From Liolophura sinensis (taxonomy: Eukaryota > Mollusca > Polyplacophora > Chitonida > Chitonidae), in NCBI RefSeq assembly GCF_032854445.1, contig NC_088303.1, forward strand, positions 34,727,501 to 34,791,500: a stretch of 64,000 nucleotides of DNA. Reading direction: 5' to 3'. Numbering within the stretch: position 1 is the first letter of the stretch; each line of letters opens with the position of its first letter. Below are positions 12,161-27,100 of the stretch, in pieces. Made by a program: the position numbers and the translations under genes. Under the pieces are notes generated by a model. It made no database searches. It saw only the letters and a list, made by a program, of their open reading frames with translations, and was not told where the DNA came from.

Positions 12161-15100
12161 GTATAGCGTTTGTATGACTGTGTCACGGTCAACTGTTCTG
12201 ATAGACTTGCATTTGTAAATACTATCGCTAGCAACAATAAGTTATGGCAGTCCAACGTCAAAATAACTACGAAAAGCGAGCTCTCTACTTTTAGTTGCAA
12301 ATCGCACCGTTTTACTCAGGAGCTGTCAAGGACATAATGTTGCCACGGACACTGACATTATTTAAACTTTGTTGTTTACATAGTTTTATGCGTCTTGACT
12401 TTTTTTGTTGACATTTTTTAAAACCCTGCAGACTATAACTAACAATAATATCTACCTGCAACATACGATAAGGAATTTTTAAGGCTTTTATTAATCAGCA
12501 AGAATATATAACTGATATAAACATGCATTGTGAGTACGTACTCGATCTGCACAGGCTATACATTTACTGCCGCTAACATACACATATGTGATGCCTGTCA
12601 GCTTGACTAGCTCTAGTCTGAGTGCCTTGCATTAAAAAAGTATTAAGAGTGGAATTGGGTTTTAGATCTTTGACAGAAACTTAGGTCTTAGTGAATTTAC
12701 CAGGCAAATGTAACTACAGATATTAATAATGTAAGCATTCTTATATTGAATTAAAGCACATATGATAGGGTCTGCAAGTTAGCTCAAAATATTCTGAAAA
12801 TGTAACCAACCTCTTTAGTCTTAGCATAACTTCGAAATGCAGTTTACTGGGACTAAAAGCAGTCAAACCCATAGGTGGAACATTAGCCTAACAGTTCAAG
12901 GCATAACACTTGGACAAACATATCTATGTATATTGCCCAACCAGTTAAAACTGTTCTGTTCTTTGAGAACATTTCAGTCTATAGGCAGTTATAGGCAAAA
13001 ATGTTTCAAAAGTTTACAGATGAATTCCATAAAAGACTAACACAGGCAGACCCCCTGGAAAAATAATGCAGACACAGTGAATTTGTCAAGCTGGCTTCCC
13101 CAGTCTCAGGCCTCACATGAGAAGGTCTGTCAGAAGGCAAACCAATCATTTTTGACTGAACATCTTTCTCGTACATGTATAACTTTTATCGTCTTCGCTT
13201 GTTGGTGATGCCTTAAAAAATGGGGCTCAACACCTACATTTAGATCAAAGTCTGATGTAAACCCCTTGATGGGATTGTTATTTTACATAACTTTTGTTAC
13301 ACATGTATTGATTATTTCTTGCAGAAAATTCCAGATAATCCTCTGACAGAAGAAGTTATTGGAGAGTCCATTTCATTGCTATGTAAAACTGGTGATGGTC
13401 TTGCTCATGCCTATGTTAAGCTGGATGTTAGTGGGAGGTAAGGCATTAGATTAGACAACTAACAATACATGTCTTTATATTGTAAGCTATGTTTCGTCTT
13501 TCATACAATTCTAATAGAAATATATATATATATACATTTATTGGAAATGTTTCAAAATGCTGTGTTATTTTGAGCAGGTATGGCAGAACATACCGATCAA
13601 ATGAGGATTAATTAAATGATTTTATTTATTTATTTATTTGATTGGTGTTTTACGCTGTACTCAAGAATATTTCACTTATACGACGGCGGCCAGCATTATG
13701 GTGGGTGGAAACCGAGCAGAGCCCGAGGGAAACCCACGACCATCTGCAGGTTGCTGGAAGACCTTCCCACTTATGGCTGGAGAGGAAGCCAGCATGAGCT
13801 GGACTTGAACTCACAGCGACTGCATTGGTGAGAGACTCCTGGGTCATTACGCTGTGCTAGCGCGCTAACCAGCTGAGCTCAATAAAATGATGCTGTTGTA
13901 TTATTGAAATATTAACCATAAATTACACTGAAATGAGACCAATTTAGGAGATACCTAACCAATCAGAAAAGTTGAAGAGGTTGCAAAGTTCTAAATATGT
14001 ATTTATTCCTTTTTAGTAATTAACTCCACTGTGTATGTAAATAATCTTGTGTTTCCAGGGAGCTAACGGATATCTCTCTGCTTAAAATGTTCATTCATCT
14101 TCGCTACGTGGACGTCTCGCGCAATAACCTGAGGGACCTTTCTCCATTGAACACCCTGTCTCATCTGCTGACACTAAAGGCTGATTACACTAAAGGCTGA
14201 TTCCAATTCCCTCACCTCTGTCAAACTGGAAGGGATGCAGTTCTTACAGCTGGCCAGTTTTAACAGCAATAACATTAAAAGTGTAGAGGGTATTTCAGAG
14301 AGTAACTTACCGCTACTGGAACACTTGAGTTTAAACTGTAAGTATTAACTTATTAATCTGAACAGCACGTGCTCTTGAGAATCATCTCATCAAGAAATCG
14401 CTGCTATGGCTCGATCTCAGTGGATAGATGGATGGATTATCAGTATATTAGGGAACTGGTTATGCTCACGTGAGTTGGCATTATTTTTTGGCCTGAATCT
14501 AAAACTGATTTCTACAAATTCACTTTGAAGCCAGTCGATATCTAATACCACAGTGCAGTTGTTTTGGAGATTTTAATGGATACATGTATAAACATATAGT
14601 ATCAATTCTGTGTGCATAACTTTTGAAACAATGTATATTCAGGCGGGTTGGAAGCAATTTGACTATTCCAGCACAAAAAACGAGGGTCCAGGGCCCGACT
14701 GGCGGCCCCGGAAGCTTTGGAATGCTAGACAGCTGGAGATGCCCTGAAATTGTTTTATGAGGTTTTATTTTTCACATAGATCCATTGTAGTTTTATGTGC
14801 TTAACAGTCTACCAGTGTACAGTGCACTTGTGTGTGTGTATGAGCTTTCATTTTGTTGGTCGTCACTTTGGTTCTACTTTACTTTTGATTTATTTATTTA
14901 TTTTTTTTGTTCTATTTCTTTTTTACTTTTTTTTTTTAGCTTTTTTTTTATGAAATGGTCGTACTGGCCGTAATGCTTCCATTGCCACTGATATTTCATT
15001 GTAAAACAAACATAGGGGAGGGTAGGGGTGGGTGGGGGAAAGGAAGCAGTTATTTGATAAAACTTGCTGTATTAGCTGGCTCTGTTGAAAGGTCTGGCTG

Positions 15101-18100
15101 GCTTGACGAAGCTTGTCTTTTCACAATTATATTATTAATGTCTGCGGGAATTTATGTAGTTCTATATTTGTTTATCAGAGATGATTTCGTGCATACGTAA
15201 GTTTCTAGAACACTGTATTTAACCTAATGTTTAGCATTTTTCAAGGGACATATTTTTATTGGTTGATCCTGATTCATTCTCCCCCACCTATAGGGCAGCT
15301 TAAGAGAGACTTAACGCGAAGTTTGATTAATTTATTTACAGAAAACTTAAAGTTTGGACATCAGAAGTATCAGGTTAAAGCCTTGATGTGCTGCTGAAAG
15401 TACCTTTTTACATACCAAACTTTTGGGAGAAATACGCTGTTAAAGAAAAAAGAAAAAAAAAGATTTAAGCTATATCAATTTTTTTAAATAATTAAATTTT
15501 AAGTTTGAATAATTAACACATTAAGATTTGTTCAGAAGCCATACAGTTTATCATAGATCTCAGACTGTAGCTATAGAACGTGGGTTCTAATTGTATGAGG
15601 CCTGTCTCTCAGGAAAACATGTAAAAACATTATTTTAACGAAAGTTATTAATGATAAAGGTTTAAACCTTTCTCTGTATAACAGTTTGAAATTTAAAACT
15701 AGATTTCTTTGCTGAGAAGAATCTGTGTGTTGGAGAATTTGTGTAGAATATCCAGTTTGAAAAGTATTCAAAAGAAGCATGTTGCTATGCAGTTAGACAT
15801 TTCATAAAGCTTTATGGCTTGGAGAAGGAGTATAATTTTGTGTCCTGCCATTATTCGAAATTGGCACACGTATGCATTGTGGACTTATCCCTATTACTCT
15901 GTCCAAAAACCTGTGTAACTTTAATTTAAATTATGCCAAATTTGCTTTTTGTCTGAGACATATGTAATAGGTGAAATTGAGGAAATTCCTTCACTTCTGT
16001 ATTCCTAGCAAAGCAACAAGAACACAGTTGTTTCAGAGAATTTAGTTTGTCTTTGTGGTCTGTGGCTTTGAAAAATATTTTTGTTTTAGAGAAAAAATTT
16101 GGCCCTCAGTTTATTTCAAAACACAAATATCCCCCAAAAAACTATTCCATGGCTTCTGCAGTGCTCTCTGAATTTGATGAAAGAGACATAGTTTACATAT
16201 TTGCTTTCCTCGAAGTGTTTACGGGTAAACAGTCGGTCAATTTGGCGTCAACTTGACAAGCTTTTAGCACAGACATCAGACGATGAGTTACAGTTTTTGT
16301 TAATGTCTTAGCTTTACCCCAGTAGCTGAAGCTGAGCAAAAGGGCAGTGTTTAAGCCGTAAAAGAATAGGCCTGTTAGCAGCCAACATACAACAAAGGAA
16401 CATACTTCAAGCTAGGGAGGCTGAGTTACAGTTTTGTGTATGTGCATACATGGAGAAAATATTTAAATTAAAAAATTATTCAATAATCTCACATCCAGAA
16501 AGACATCATAAACATTGAATGAAATACCACAGCATAAAGAGTTGTATCCACTCATATACCTAAACATATTGAGAATATCAGATTGGTGAACGACCAGTTA
16601 GTAAGTCATTTTGTATTTATGAATTCAATGATATCACTTGATGTATATGTATAGGTAAGATGACAGAATAAAACAATAATAATTAAAACTTTGAGCTGTT
16701 TTATATCATGGAAATACTTGAGGACAAGAATGAAACCTGTCTTTTTCTTCCTGTTATTTTTTTTATAGGAAATTTCCCCTTGAAGATTCTCAGAATATAT
16801 CATAGCCATTAAAGAATTTATTCTAACATACAACATCTGAATTTTTGCAAAATAATACCCTCTTTAATTGAGAAAGTTTTTAGGACAAATCTCTGCAAAT
16901 GTATTGGGAAAGAAGATTTGAACAGTTTTTAGGATAAGAATTTAGTTTCTGGTCCCTTCAGGGTTTGAGTCATAAGACTGACCCCGAAATTAAATTTTTT
17001 TCAGAATTGTACTTCTTCAAGAACTTTGCCCTTTGTATAGCCCTAACTTTTTCATTTGAACCTATATACTAAAGCTTATTGTTGTGATTAATTAGTATTT
17101 GTTTTTTTCAATTTTGATTTCTAATAGTTAGCTGTTGTAATATAATGCTTGACTACTGAGTGGAAATTTCCAATGAAAAATCCCCATTATCAGGTATACA
17201 AGTAATTTTTTTTTTCTTTTTAAACTGTCATCCGGTAGATAACACATTCTGAATGACACTGTTTGCTGGGTTTAAAACTGTGAACTGTTTATCTTCAAAT
17301 TCTGCATTGATATAGTTTGACCAATAACCTAGCTTTTCTGGTTGCTATAGTGACATGCTGAGGGACCTATATAATGTGGGTTTATCTTGAATGAGTTAAG
17401 CCCAATTGTGCAGAGGTGACAAACATATGTAGGCCAGTCTAAATCTGAATAAGCCATAGCTTAAAATGCGAAAGGTTGGTCAGTCATTTTGAAAAAGGTT
17501 TTAAAAGGTGTATCGTTAAAATGCAGATATATAAATGACAGATTAGCTCTTCTCTGTAGTGACCTACAGTATGCATATACACATACCTGCAGATCTCCCT
17601 AAATGTAGTTCTAAACCTTTAAATGTTTTAACTGCCAACTTTTTACTGTAATTAATCAAATGTTGCTACGCTTTATACCCTTATATACATAATTTCTTGC
17701 TTCATGTTGAAAGGTAACTTTGAATGTTTGTAGATAATGGATGATTTTTGCATTATTGATCAAGTTTGAAAAAAAAACTGAATTTTTGAACTCCAGGAAT
17801 GCACAAAAAGCTAAAACATTGTTCCTGAAGCAGGTCTATACTAGGTATACTAGGTAAACAGCATGCAAACATGTGAGAAGTGTAAAAAAATGTTAATAAT
17901 ATAAAGTAATTTGCATAATGGTTTAAAAGAATGTTTGAACCATAGATGATGTAAACCTGTCTTTTAAAATAAACACTAGAACACTCACACTGCAAAGTAT
18001 TTTTTTTATGATAGCTTTTGTAATCAAAGGATGTAACCAGGGATGAGAATTTTCAGCTGATCAGCTGATTTCAGGCTGAAATCAGGATCATGATAATTAA

Positions 18101-21100
18101 ATTATTTTTGACCATAATGGCCAAAACCAGTTGTTTTACTAATGAAGCTAAGCTGGTAGAAGAAACTTCAACTGATTTTGATGTATATGGTTTTCTCCCC
18201 TGCATAACATGTAGGATTTAGGATTAATCATACTTGAGAGAGGATATGGGAATCAATTCTGGAGTGACTGTAGTGTCCGTACATGTGCTAACTGTGTCCC
18301 ATAGATTTACAAACCGATTTTTTTAAATATGTACTTTGGGGTGCTCACTCTTAGTGCTGGTCATTACTTTGTGTCATTGTTACTGTTATTTATTTATTTA
18401 TTTATTTGATTGGTGTTTTACGCCGTACTCAAGAATATTTCACTTATACGACGGCGGCCAGCATTATGGTGGGTGGAAACCGGGCACAGCCCGGGGGAAA
18501 CCCACGACCATCCGCAGGTTGCTGGCAGACCTTCCCACGTACGGCCGGAGAGGAAGCCAGCATGAACTGGACTTGAACTCACAGCGACCGCATTGGTGAG
18601 AGACTCCTGGGTCATTACGCTGCGCTAGCGCGCTAACCGACTGAGCCACGGAGGCCCCCTTGTTACTGTTAAGTAAATAAAAAAATATGATACATATAAA
18701 TGTGAAATATATGTTTGCATATTTGTACGACTGCAAATTTGTGGTAATGTTGATGTTTTTTTCTCTTTTTTCTTTTTATCAAGTCAATGAAATTTCCCAA
18801 ACAACTGGTATGGATGCCTCAAAGTTACCCAGGCTTCACACGCTGGAGATGCGAGGAAACAAGCTTGAGACCACTAGTGGAATTTGCCTGCCAAACTTGA
18901 GAAATCTCTTTCTGGTATGGAATCTGTTTTCACTAGATATATACATGTACCTATATATATGTATTTCTTTATTCAGATCATATGCGGAAATGAATTGTGA
19001 TGATCAAGACAAAAGCTTTGGGGAAAATACCATGATTCCACAGTGTAAGAATTTTATGATGTAAGAGTGGTGAATGTACTCCCCTGGTTTCTTACCTGTG
19101 TTGTTGAACTAAAGGAACTGCAGGTTTAATGCAGAGGTATGAGCAGTCATCGTGAATTAATCAAGATCTGACATGGCAGTCTGGTAACGTACCTTTAGAG
19201 TGGATTACCTAATCTGCATGTGTTCGCCAGTTTTCAGTGTTTACCTGTCTGGCTCCGATTGTACATTTAGAGCGTCCACTTCGGGAGCAGTAGATACAGG
19301 GTCAGTCCAGGGTCATTCCTGGGTCGAGTCACACCTAAGACTTTAAAAGAGGAAGTTGTTACTTCCTAGCTTGGCATTCAGCATGAAAGGGATAATGCAA
19401 TAACTGGTTGACCCGTATCAGTATAATGGCTCGGGCGGTGCGGCTTGCCTTCGGTAAGTCGTCTCAGTGAAGCAGCACTAGATAAAAGTGCAGTGGAAAT
19501 TCGTCCTGCAACAAGGAGGCACATTGCATACACTCTAAGGACGCCTTTGTCGTCATATGACTGAAAAATTGTTAAGCACAACATTAAACCCCAAGCACTC
19601 ACTCACTCACTCACTTAGTGTGTAGCTTTTTTGTGGGATTATTATACAGTATATTGTTGTATTTTCTACATTTCTTTTTGAACCCAGAAGAGTGTACATT
19701 ACTCATAAAATAATTCTATGGTCTAAGTGAGTTCACAATTAATGCTGATTGTTCAAAAATATTCAGGTGTCATGTTAAGTGTAGACTAAAGAAATTTCAT
19801 GTGGGCATTCCATTAATGGACTCGCTTCATCTGTTGTGTCATGATACAGATAGAGTGATGATTGATGCAATATTTATAGTCTTTGATAATTATTAACGAA
19901 GACAGGTTTTGTGGTCTGGCACCAATGCAGTTCAAGTCCAGCTCATGCAGGACTTGGATGTAGAAGTGGAAGGTGACAGCAACCCCCCGAGCCTCACAGT
20001 ATAATGCTTGCTGCCATCATATTTATTAAAGTGAAATATTCTTTCATAAGTTGTAATACTTCAATCAAAGAAATAAATAAGTGTGTGTTGGTTGTACTGC
20101 CTACAGGGAGCTAACACAATCAAGAATCTGGATGGTTTAGAGAGGTTGAAAAGTCTGACCACTCTACACATGAGGGATAACCAGCTTGAGAGTTTGAAGG
20201 GCTTCTCAGAGAACCTAAAACAACTTCAGTATGTCAACTTCAGGTACGTCTAAATCCTTCAGTCAGTCAATCAGTAAGTTATCTCTTTAGAAACGAAAGA
20301 CATCATTAATACCGTTAAGTGAAACTAGAATTGCTGTGGATCTGTTTGGAATGGGTGGATATCTTTTCTGGATTTGGTTTGGATGCCTTTCTCTATTAGC
20401 TTATATCAGAATTTTTGTTATGGGAATGTACTGGGGTCATGATTTCTTTCTAATATTTCTCGGATACTTTTCCCAGCGTTATGAGAGGAAGTTTTAAAAA
20501 GTGTTTTGTGAAAGTGGGTCTTGAATGGTGATGTGATTGCCTAGGAAGGTTTCGAAAACTTGATTTACAAAGTTTTGTGAAAGTGGATGGGATATGGATG
20601 TTAACACAAAAAATTTTCGTTTTAATAATATGAAGAGAGAATTAAGTGATTTCTGAATCAAGATGAGGGGGACCATTCCTGTCAGGTTATGCGTTTTTGC
20701 TGTAAACATAACTATTGTACTAATCAGTGAATGTGGAAATGACACCAGTACTGTCTTTTGTTAAACTTAAGGTTCAGTAAACTCATTGAAATGCTCCTAA
20801 TTCATTGAAAAATGGTTTATTTTCTGTGTTGAAATTTTGTTTTTATTTCTAAATTTGAAATCTTTGAAATCCTGTTCACAGGGGAAACAATGTGGCCAGC
20901 ATCAAAGAAGTGGGACATTTGAAAGTGTTACCTATGTTGAGAGCTCTTGTGTTAGCTGGTAAGTTCAGATTCAATAGAAAATTTATGCTGTGTTTGTATT
21001 CATGTGATTGAAATTGCATCTGATCAGTTACAATCTAAACTATGCAATGTGGCTTCACAGTCTTTATGTAAATGCCAGTATGGTTTACTTTTAGTTGTCT

Positions 21101-24100
21101 AAATCAAACATTGAATGGAAGGAACCCATTAAAGTCAGGAATGTTTGAAGACTCAGTATTATATGACCCTAAAATTTTTATCTTATTGTTTAAAATCTGT
21201 TACTTAGTGTGCTAGAGTAATGTGGATAGGCTTATACACAATTGCTTTGTTCTACCTTTCTTCTTTGTCCAAATCTGGGAAGGTCTGTCAGCAACCTGCA
21301 AATGGTTGTCTGTTTCCCCAGGATTCTGCCTGGTTTCCTCCCACCATAATGCTGTCATATAAGTGAAATATTCTTGAGTATGGTGTAAAACACCAATCAA
21401 CTAAATAAATATATTTTTTTCCGTGTTGCAAAGAAGTTCAACTTTGTTTTCCAAACCCCGAGACATTCTAAAATTATTGCTAACCAGCCAAGAAAAAACA
21501 AGCAAATGTGTTAAATGCTTTAAGGTGAACTGCCAAATTTTTTAATATGAAACTGATAGTTATCAGAGTAAATACATAGTGATGATTGTGCTACATTTTT
21601 TGTTATTCTCCATATACCAGAAACAAAATGAGCTAAGCTACAAAAGTCTGTAATTTACTCAAAAGTCATGGTTTGTTTCCCTTGGATTTTCATAACGTTC
21701 TGAAAACAAAGAGAGATAAGCAATACACATCCTCCATACAGGTATAGAGATTTACAGTACTTTAAAATATTCTCAAAGAAACTTCCACAATTATTGAGTA
21801 ACAGAAAAGTGTTGAGAAGAATTTTGAGACATTTGACAGGGTTGCGGCTGACCTTTAATGTTTCTCATTCACAGTTAGTGTGATTAACTCAATCAGCCAG
21901 TCGTTAAGTCTGTTGTCTCTTGTCCTGACTCTGTAGAGAATCCCATTGCTGAGGAGGATGATTATAGACTGGAAGTGCTGATTGCTCTCAGAAAGATTGA
22001 GAGGTTAGACAAGGATGAGTATACAGATGAGGAAAGGACAGAGGCAGAGGAGATCCACGAACAGCGGAAACTCGAGGAGACAAACGAGGTGAGCAGCCAA
22101 TAAGTTTCTGACTCTGGTTCAGTCTTTTTTCAGATGTTTGGGTAGGTTGCTGATTTGGAGTGCAGTACTCTGAGGACAGCTAATTTCATATGCCAAAGAA
22201 TGATGCACACGGGCAACATTTTCACTGTGGCATATTTGTCCATGCTAGACCACGTGTATCTTAATTCTTTAAACATTTGTCTTATTAAAAGACATGATTA
22301 TATGTACAATTTGTCAGGACAACAGCAAACTACATATTGTTCTCAGTATCTGTGTCTAAGTAGAGAATACTTTCTAGTTGTAAAACATAGTTGTATCAAA
22401 TTAGATTGAAATTTCTTGATGTGATGATTTGTTAGGCCTGATGGTTAAGTTACCTAGCCAGTTAATATGTACACGTACATGTATGTCCAAAATGACTATT
22501 TAGGTGTTATACTAACATGTAACATGTTAACATGTACTGTCATGGTGTATGTTGATTGTAGTCAGTTGAGAAAATGCTGAACTCAGCTTTCAGTGTTGAT
22601 GGAGTGACTGAGAACAGTCACACTAAAGGGAAATAACTTTATATGAGGATAAATCTGATGAGTTGACTTACATGTTTCATCAACAAGTTAAGATAGACAG
22701 TGAGGTATGATATATCTTTGAATTACTGCTTTGATTTATGATCTCTCTCATCTCCAAAGCATGGTATTGATTTTGTCAGCTGTAAGTGCATAAGAAATAG
22801 CAAAAAAATATAGTACCAGTATTGATTTATTTAAAAAAAAGAAAAGAGAATGAGCAACCAAGAATTAATTTATTCATTGAAGTGTGAATAAAAACTTAAT
22901 GTGAGTGCCAATTTGTTATGTAATTCTGTGTTCTCTATACAGTTGATGCTTTCCACAGATATAACTTCTGGAATTCTCCACCAAACTTTATTTTGTGTTT
23001 CTTTGTTCTTCTATCTAGTCTTACGTTAGAAGGTTTTTAAAGTAGTAGTACATAAAGAAATAATTTGTTTTTGATGATTTTTGGATATTGGGCTACTTAT
23101 AAAGGCAAAGTTCCCCAAAACAAGCATACTTGTAGTGAATAAATATCCGTATTTAAATGCTGTTGAAGATGGGACTATTTATTCCAATAAAAGATGAGCG
23201 TTTTGCTTGATTAAAGGGGGACTACTCTGTCTAGCATAAATGGTATTACATAAGCCCAGACATTTATAAGTTCATCTATATAGGCATATTGGACCACATT
23301 TAAAATAAGTATTGTATAATTTTAATGAAAATCCTCAATGACCGAATGAAAATATATATGAAGTATATAGGAAGTTTTATAGGGATTTGCTTTTTTATTT
23401 CTAATGTGGATATTTAAGTTTTTTTGCATTTGCTTAAAAGTCATTGTACAAGTACATGTAGGTTTCTGTAGGTATGACATGATATGTCGTCAGGATATAC
23501 ACCCTTAAAGCGCTAACTTTTGTTTCCAGCAGGAACAAGAGAAAGAGGATGTAAATGAGGTAGACCATTTTAAATACTTAATTATTATGAGCCGGAGCTG
23601 GTTCATGTTAATGCATGTTTCTTTGATTGTGTGTAAGTGGCGCTCGGCTGTCAGAGACATGCTGGTTGTACGTCTGTATATCCCCTATTTCTCTTTCTTA
23701 TACATGTATGTAAAATGTATGCATGAGACAACACTTCTGTTGTATTCTACTTCTTTTCTCTATACTGCATGTGCACAGTCTGTCACTATATTCATGTCCT
23801 ATGTACATATGGCTAGATTTGTATAAAAGTGGTGAAAGACTTTAGAAACACCTAACACTACTCCAGGCTGATATTTGGAATCCAATTACAACATTAGGAA
23901 ATGTCTAAATTTTAAAGAATCATCAAAACCTTTCATAATTATTCAGTGTCTTTAGCTTTAAGTAAGGAAATTTTTAGTGTACCTTGATGTTCCCCTCTCT
24001 AACCTTGTAACTTAAAACCAAAAAATATTTAATGCTCAAAAATTTACCAAATCTTGTCTACTTGTATGTTTGTCCTAAGGATGGATGCCCCCAGGATATA

Positions 24101-27100
24101 ATATCTTGAAACAGTAAGGATTTTACACAAGGCAACAGTATGCTTGTCACTTTCTAATAAAGAAAGATGTCAAGTTTGAATATGTTTAACCAGATCTTGT
24201 GCCCATTGATGTCTCCAGAAGACTCATATGTATTTAAGACTGAACTCATATATATTCAACACTGAGGCCACCCCTAGACATCTAGCAGAAAAATCCTACT
24301 TTCAGAGACAGTGTTGTTTATAAATTGCTGACCTTGAATAGTTTGGCATTTGAATGTGTTGTAAGATGATTATTCCAGTACAGCTTCAACAAAAGGCAGC
24401 TGTCTTTTGGACTCTTCAACCCTATAATTTTAGGACTGTTTTTATTAGCAGTTAAGAATTCGCGGTGTTGTCGTTTGTAGGCAAATTACCCAAGAAGATT
24501 TTTAGTGACAATCAAGTTTGATACTCTTGTGCTTGTACCCAATCTGAAACAGAAGTTTCATACTCTGATACTCTCCGCTCTCTTGCTTGCTTTACATCAC
24601 TGCCACCACTAGCAGGTTTGGTACAGAAATCTAGTAATTCTTGATATATATATATATATGTATTATTATTATTTTTTTTTGCAAAGAAAAAAAATGTTTT
24701 CACATTTCCTGTGTGATGTTCCTTGGTCTATACACACAGTTTGAGATGTGACATTATAACCATTCATTGATGTCCTTTTGCAACTCAACATCGATTTGTG
24801 ACGTTTTAAAATAAATGGGATGATAACCGGTATATAGATTTATTTGATTTGATTGGTGATTTACACCTTACTCAGGAATATTTCACTTCTACGACGGTGA
24901 CCAGCATTATGGTGGGAGGAAATCCATTGTAAAGAATATAGAAGCTCATTTATCATCTTATGAATTATGTCTTGGGGTGGGTTTGAGTGTTAAATATTGC
25001 AAACATTAGTATTTTGCTGGTAGTTTGTCTAAACACAAAAAATAATGCGATGTTGAAAGATGTGCATGTAGCTGTATTGTACCATAGCATTGTGACGTCG
25101 TTGCACTGGGATGTGGCTTTGTTGTCATGATGAAAACGGCATATTGCCTTTGACTTGCACCAGGATGATGCAGTCAGTCAAAGGGCATAATATCTCTCAC
25201 TTTTCACAGATGTATGCAAAGACATTAATTCTCTTGAAATTAAGCATATAACTGTGTGGGTTTCTGTTCAAAATCAAATTAATACTGACAGCTATATCAC
25301 TGTCGAGAGAAAGAGACAGAATGGTTATTGTGGACCACCAGTATCAGGTAGTTTTGCCACATTGCATAAATCTTTATCGTGTATTATTTGTACAGTCTGA
25401 GACTGCCCAGGATGAGAGCGCTCCAGAACAGTAGTTACCTCCCTTTCTGTGGGAGTGTATACAGCCATTGGTAAGCCAGAAAAGAATTACTGTTTACTCC
25501 TTCTCACCATGCACACCGTATGCTGATCAGTGTCTAACGTTCACCTACTGTGATCAGCTGCCAAGACTAATCATAGCACCTGTGATTAACTGACTAATCA
25601 CAACAGATGTACATCCAGTTTCTGTAGTAGATGCACATGCTTATGTTGTAAGAATTAACATACAGTATTTCATTTAGTTGTTCACCATGATTATTGTAAC
25701 TTTCTGAACTATTTTATTTTATCTATTAAACAAAAAAGTAACTTCATGGAAGAATTGAGAATTTATTTTTCGCTGATTGCTTTAGAATTTTTCATTCACT
25801 TAATACCGCTGTTATGTGATGATGTAAACAATTTTCAGTGGATTGTTTCATAAGATTTTGCTGCCTCCTAAAGTGTTTTAAAAGGCTTAAGTTGATGCTT
25901 TAATTATACTTTTCCCTCTTTATAACAAACTTCATTACAACATGCACTTCTATATAGCATGGCCGCTTTTGTGCCCCCCTCCCCCCAAATTTTTCACAGT
26001 TGTTGATAACCGTGATGATGTGAACACACTTTCACAAGTTTCAGTGAAGATCGAAACCTTCAGATGTTTAAAATTCTTCTTAACGTAGAAGATTGATTAT
26101 CATGTAATTGTTAAATAATATTGTACTAATGTGGCTAACAAGTAACATTTAACATCACACTCTGTTCCCATGCTATATATGTCCCGGGCTATCAATAGCT
26201 GACAAGATTCATACAACATGAGGGGCCTCAGTGGCTCAGTTGGTTAGCGCGCTAGCGCAGCGTAATGACACAGGAGCCTCTCACCAATGCAGTTGCTGTG
26301 AGTTTAAGTCCATCTCATCCTGGTTTCCTCTCCTGCTGTAAGTGGGAAGGTCTGCCAGCAGCCTGTGGATGGTCGTGGGTTTCCCCCCAGCTCTGCCCGG
26401 TTTCCTCCCACGATAATGCTGGCTGTCGTCGTATAAGTGAAATATTCTTGAGTACGGCATAAAACACCAATCAAATAAATAAATAAATAAATAAATAAAT
26501 AAATCATACAACGTGATGCCTCATGGTAGGCAGATTTGTCCCCCAGCAGTTGTGTTTTCCCCCAACAGCCATATTGTCATGAGGGAAAGGCTCGCGAGTT
26601 TCTCATCACATGTGACTTCATTTTACATGATTAAATTCAAACTGGATAGTCTTCATTGCTGCACTGTGTACTCATGTGGTGTTGGTTGTGATGAGGACCA
26701 AGGGGAGATAATCTGTAAGTTTCATGTGCACAAAATTACCTCCCTTGGTCTCTTCAATGCTTTAGTATGCATATGGTTAAACCAGTTTTAAGATGATGGT
26801 TTGGACGCATTTATATCGAGATAAACTGATCATAAAAACATCGCCAAAAACATTCCATCTGACTGTAGCCAGATAAGTTTTATGGATCATATGACTTTGC
26901 GACAGTCATTAAAACCAATTAGCATTCATATCACGTATGTTCTGTTTACACACAGATGGCAATAGCCGAGCTAGTTGATGATTAGTCATATTCGAAGCAG
27001 ATTTACATGTTGAATTTTTTGTTGCTTGTTTTGTACCTTATGGCTACTGTGCTTTCAACCATTTGTTATTTAGAAGATGCTAAAAAGATAACTAAAAACA

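Noticed and set aside
11971-12300. Minus-strand 109-codon Ser-rich frame
   Set aside because: Shadow of the acidic GAA/GAG-rich first LRRC23 exon.
13616-13880. tRNA gene-like heads in the SINEs
   Set aside because: A- and B-box-like motifs are present, but the sequence does not fold into a full tRNA with an acceptor stem and belongs to a repeated SINE family.
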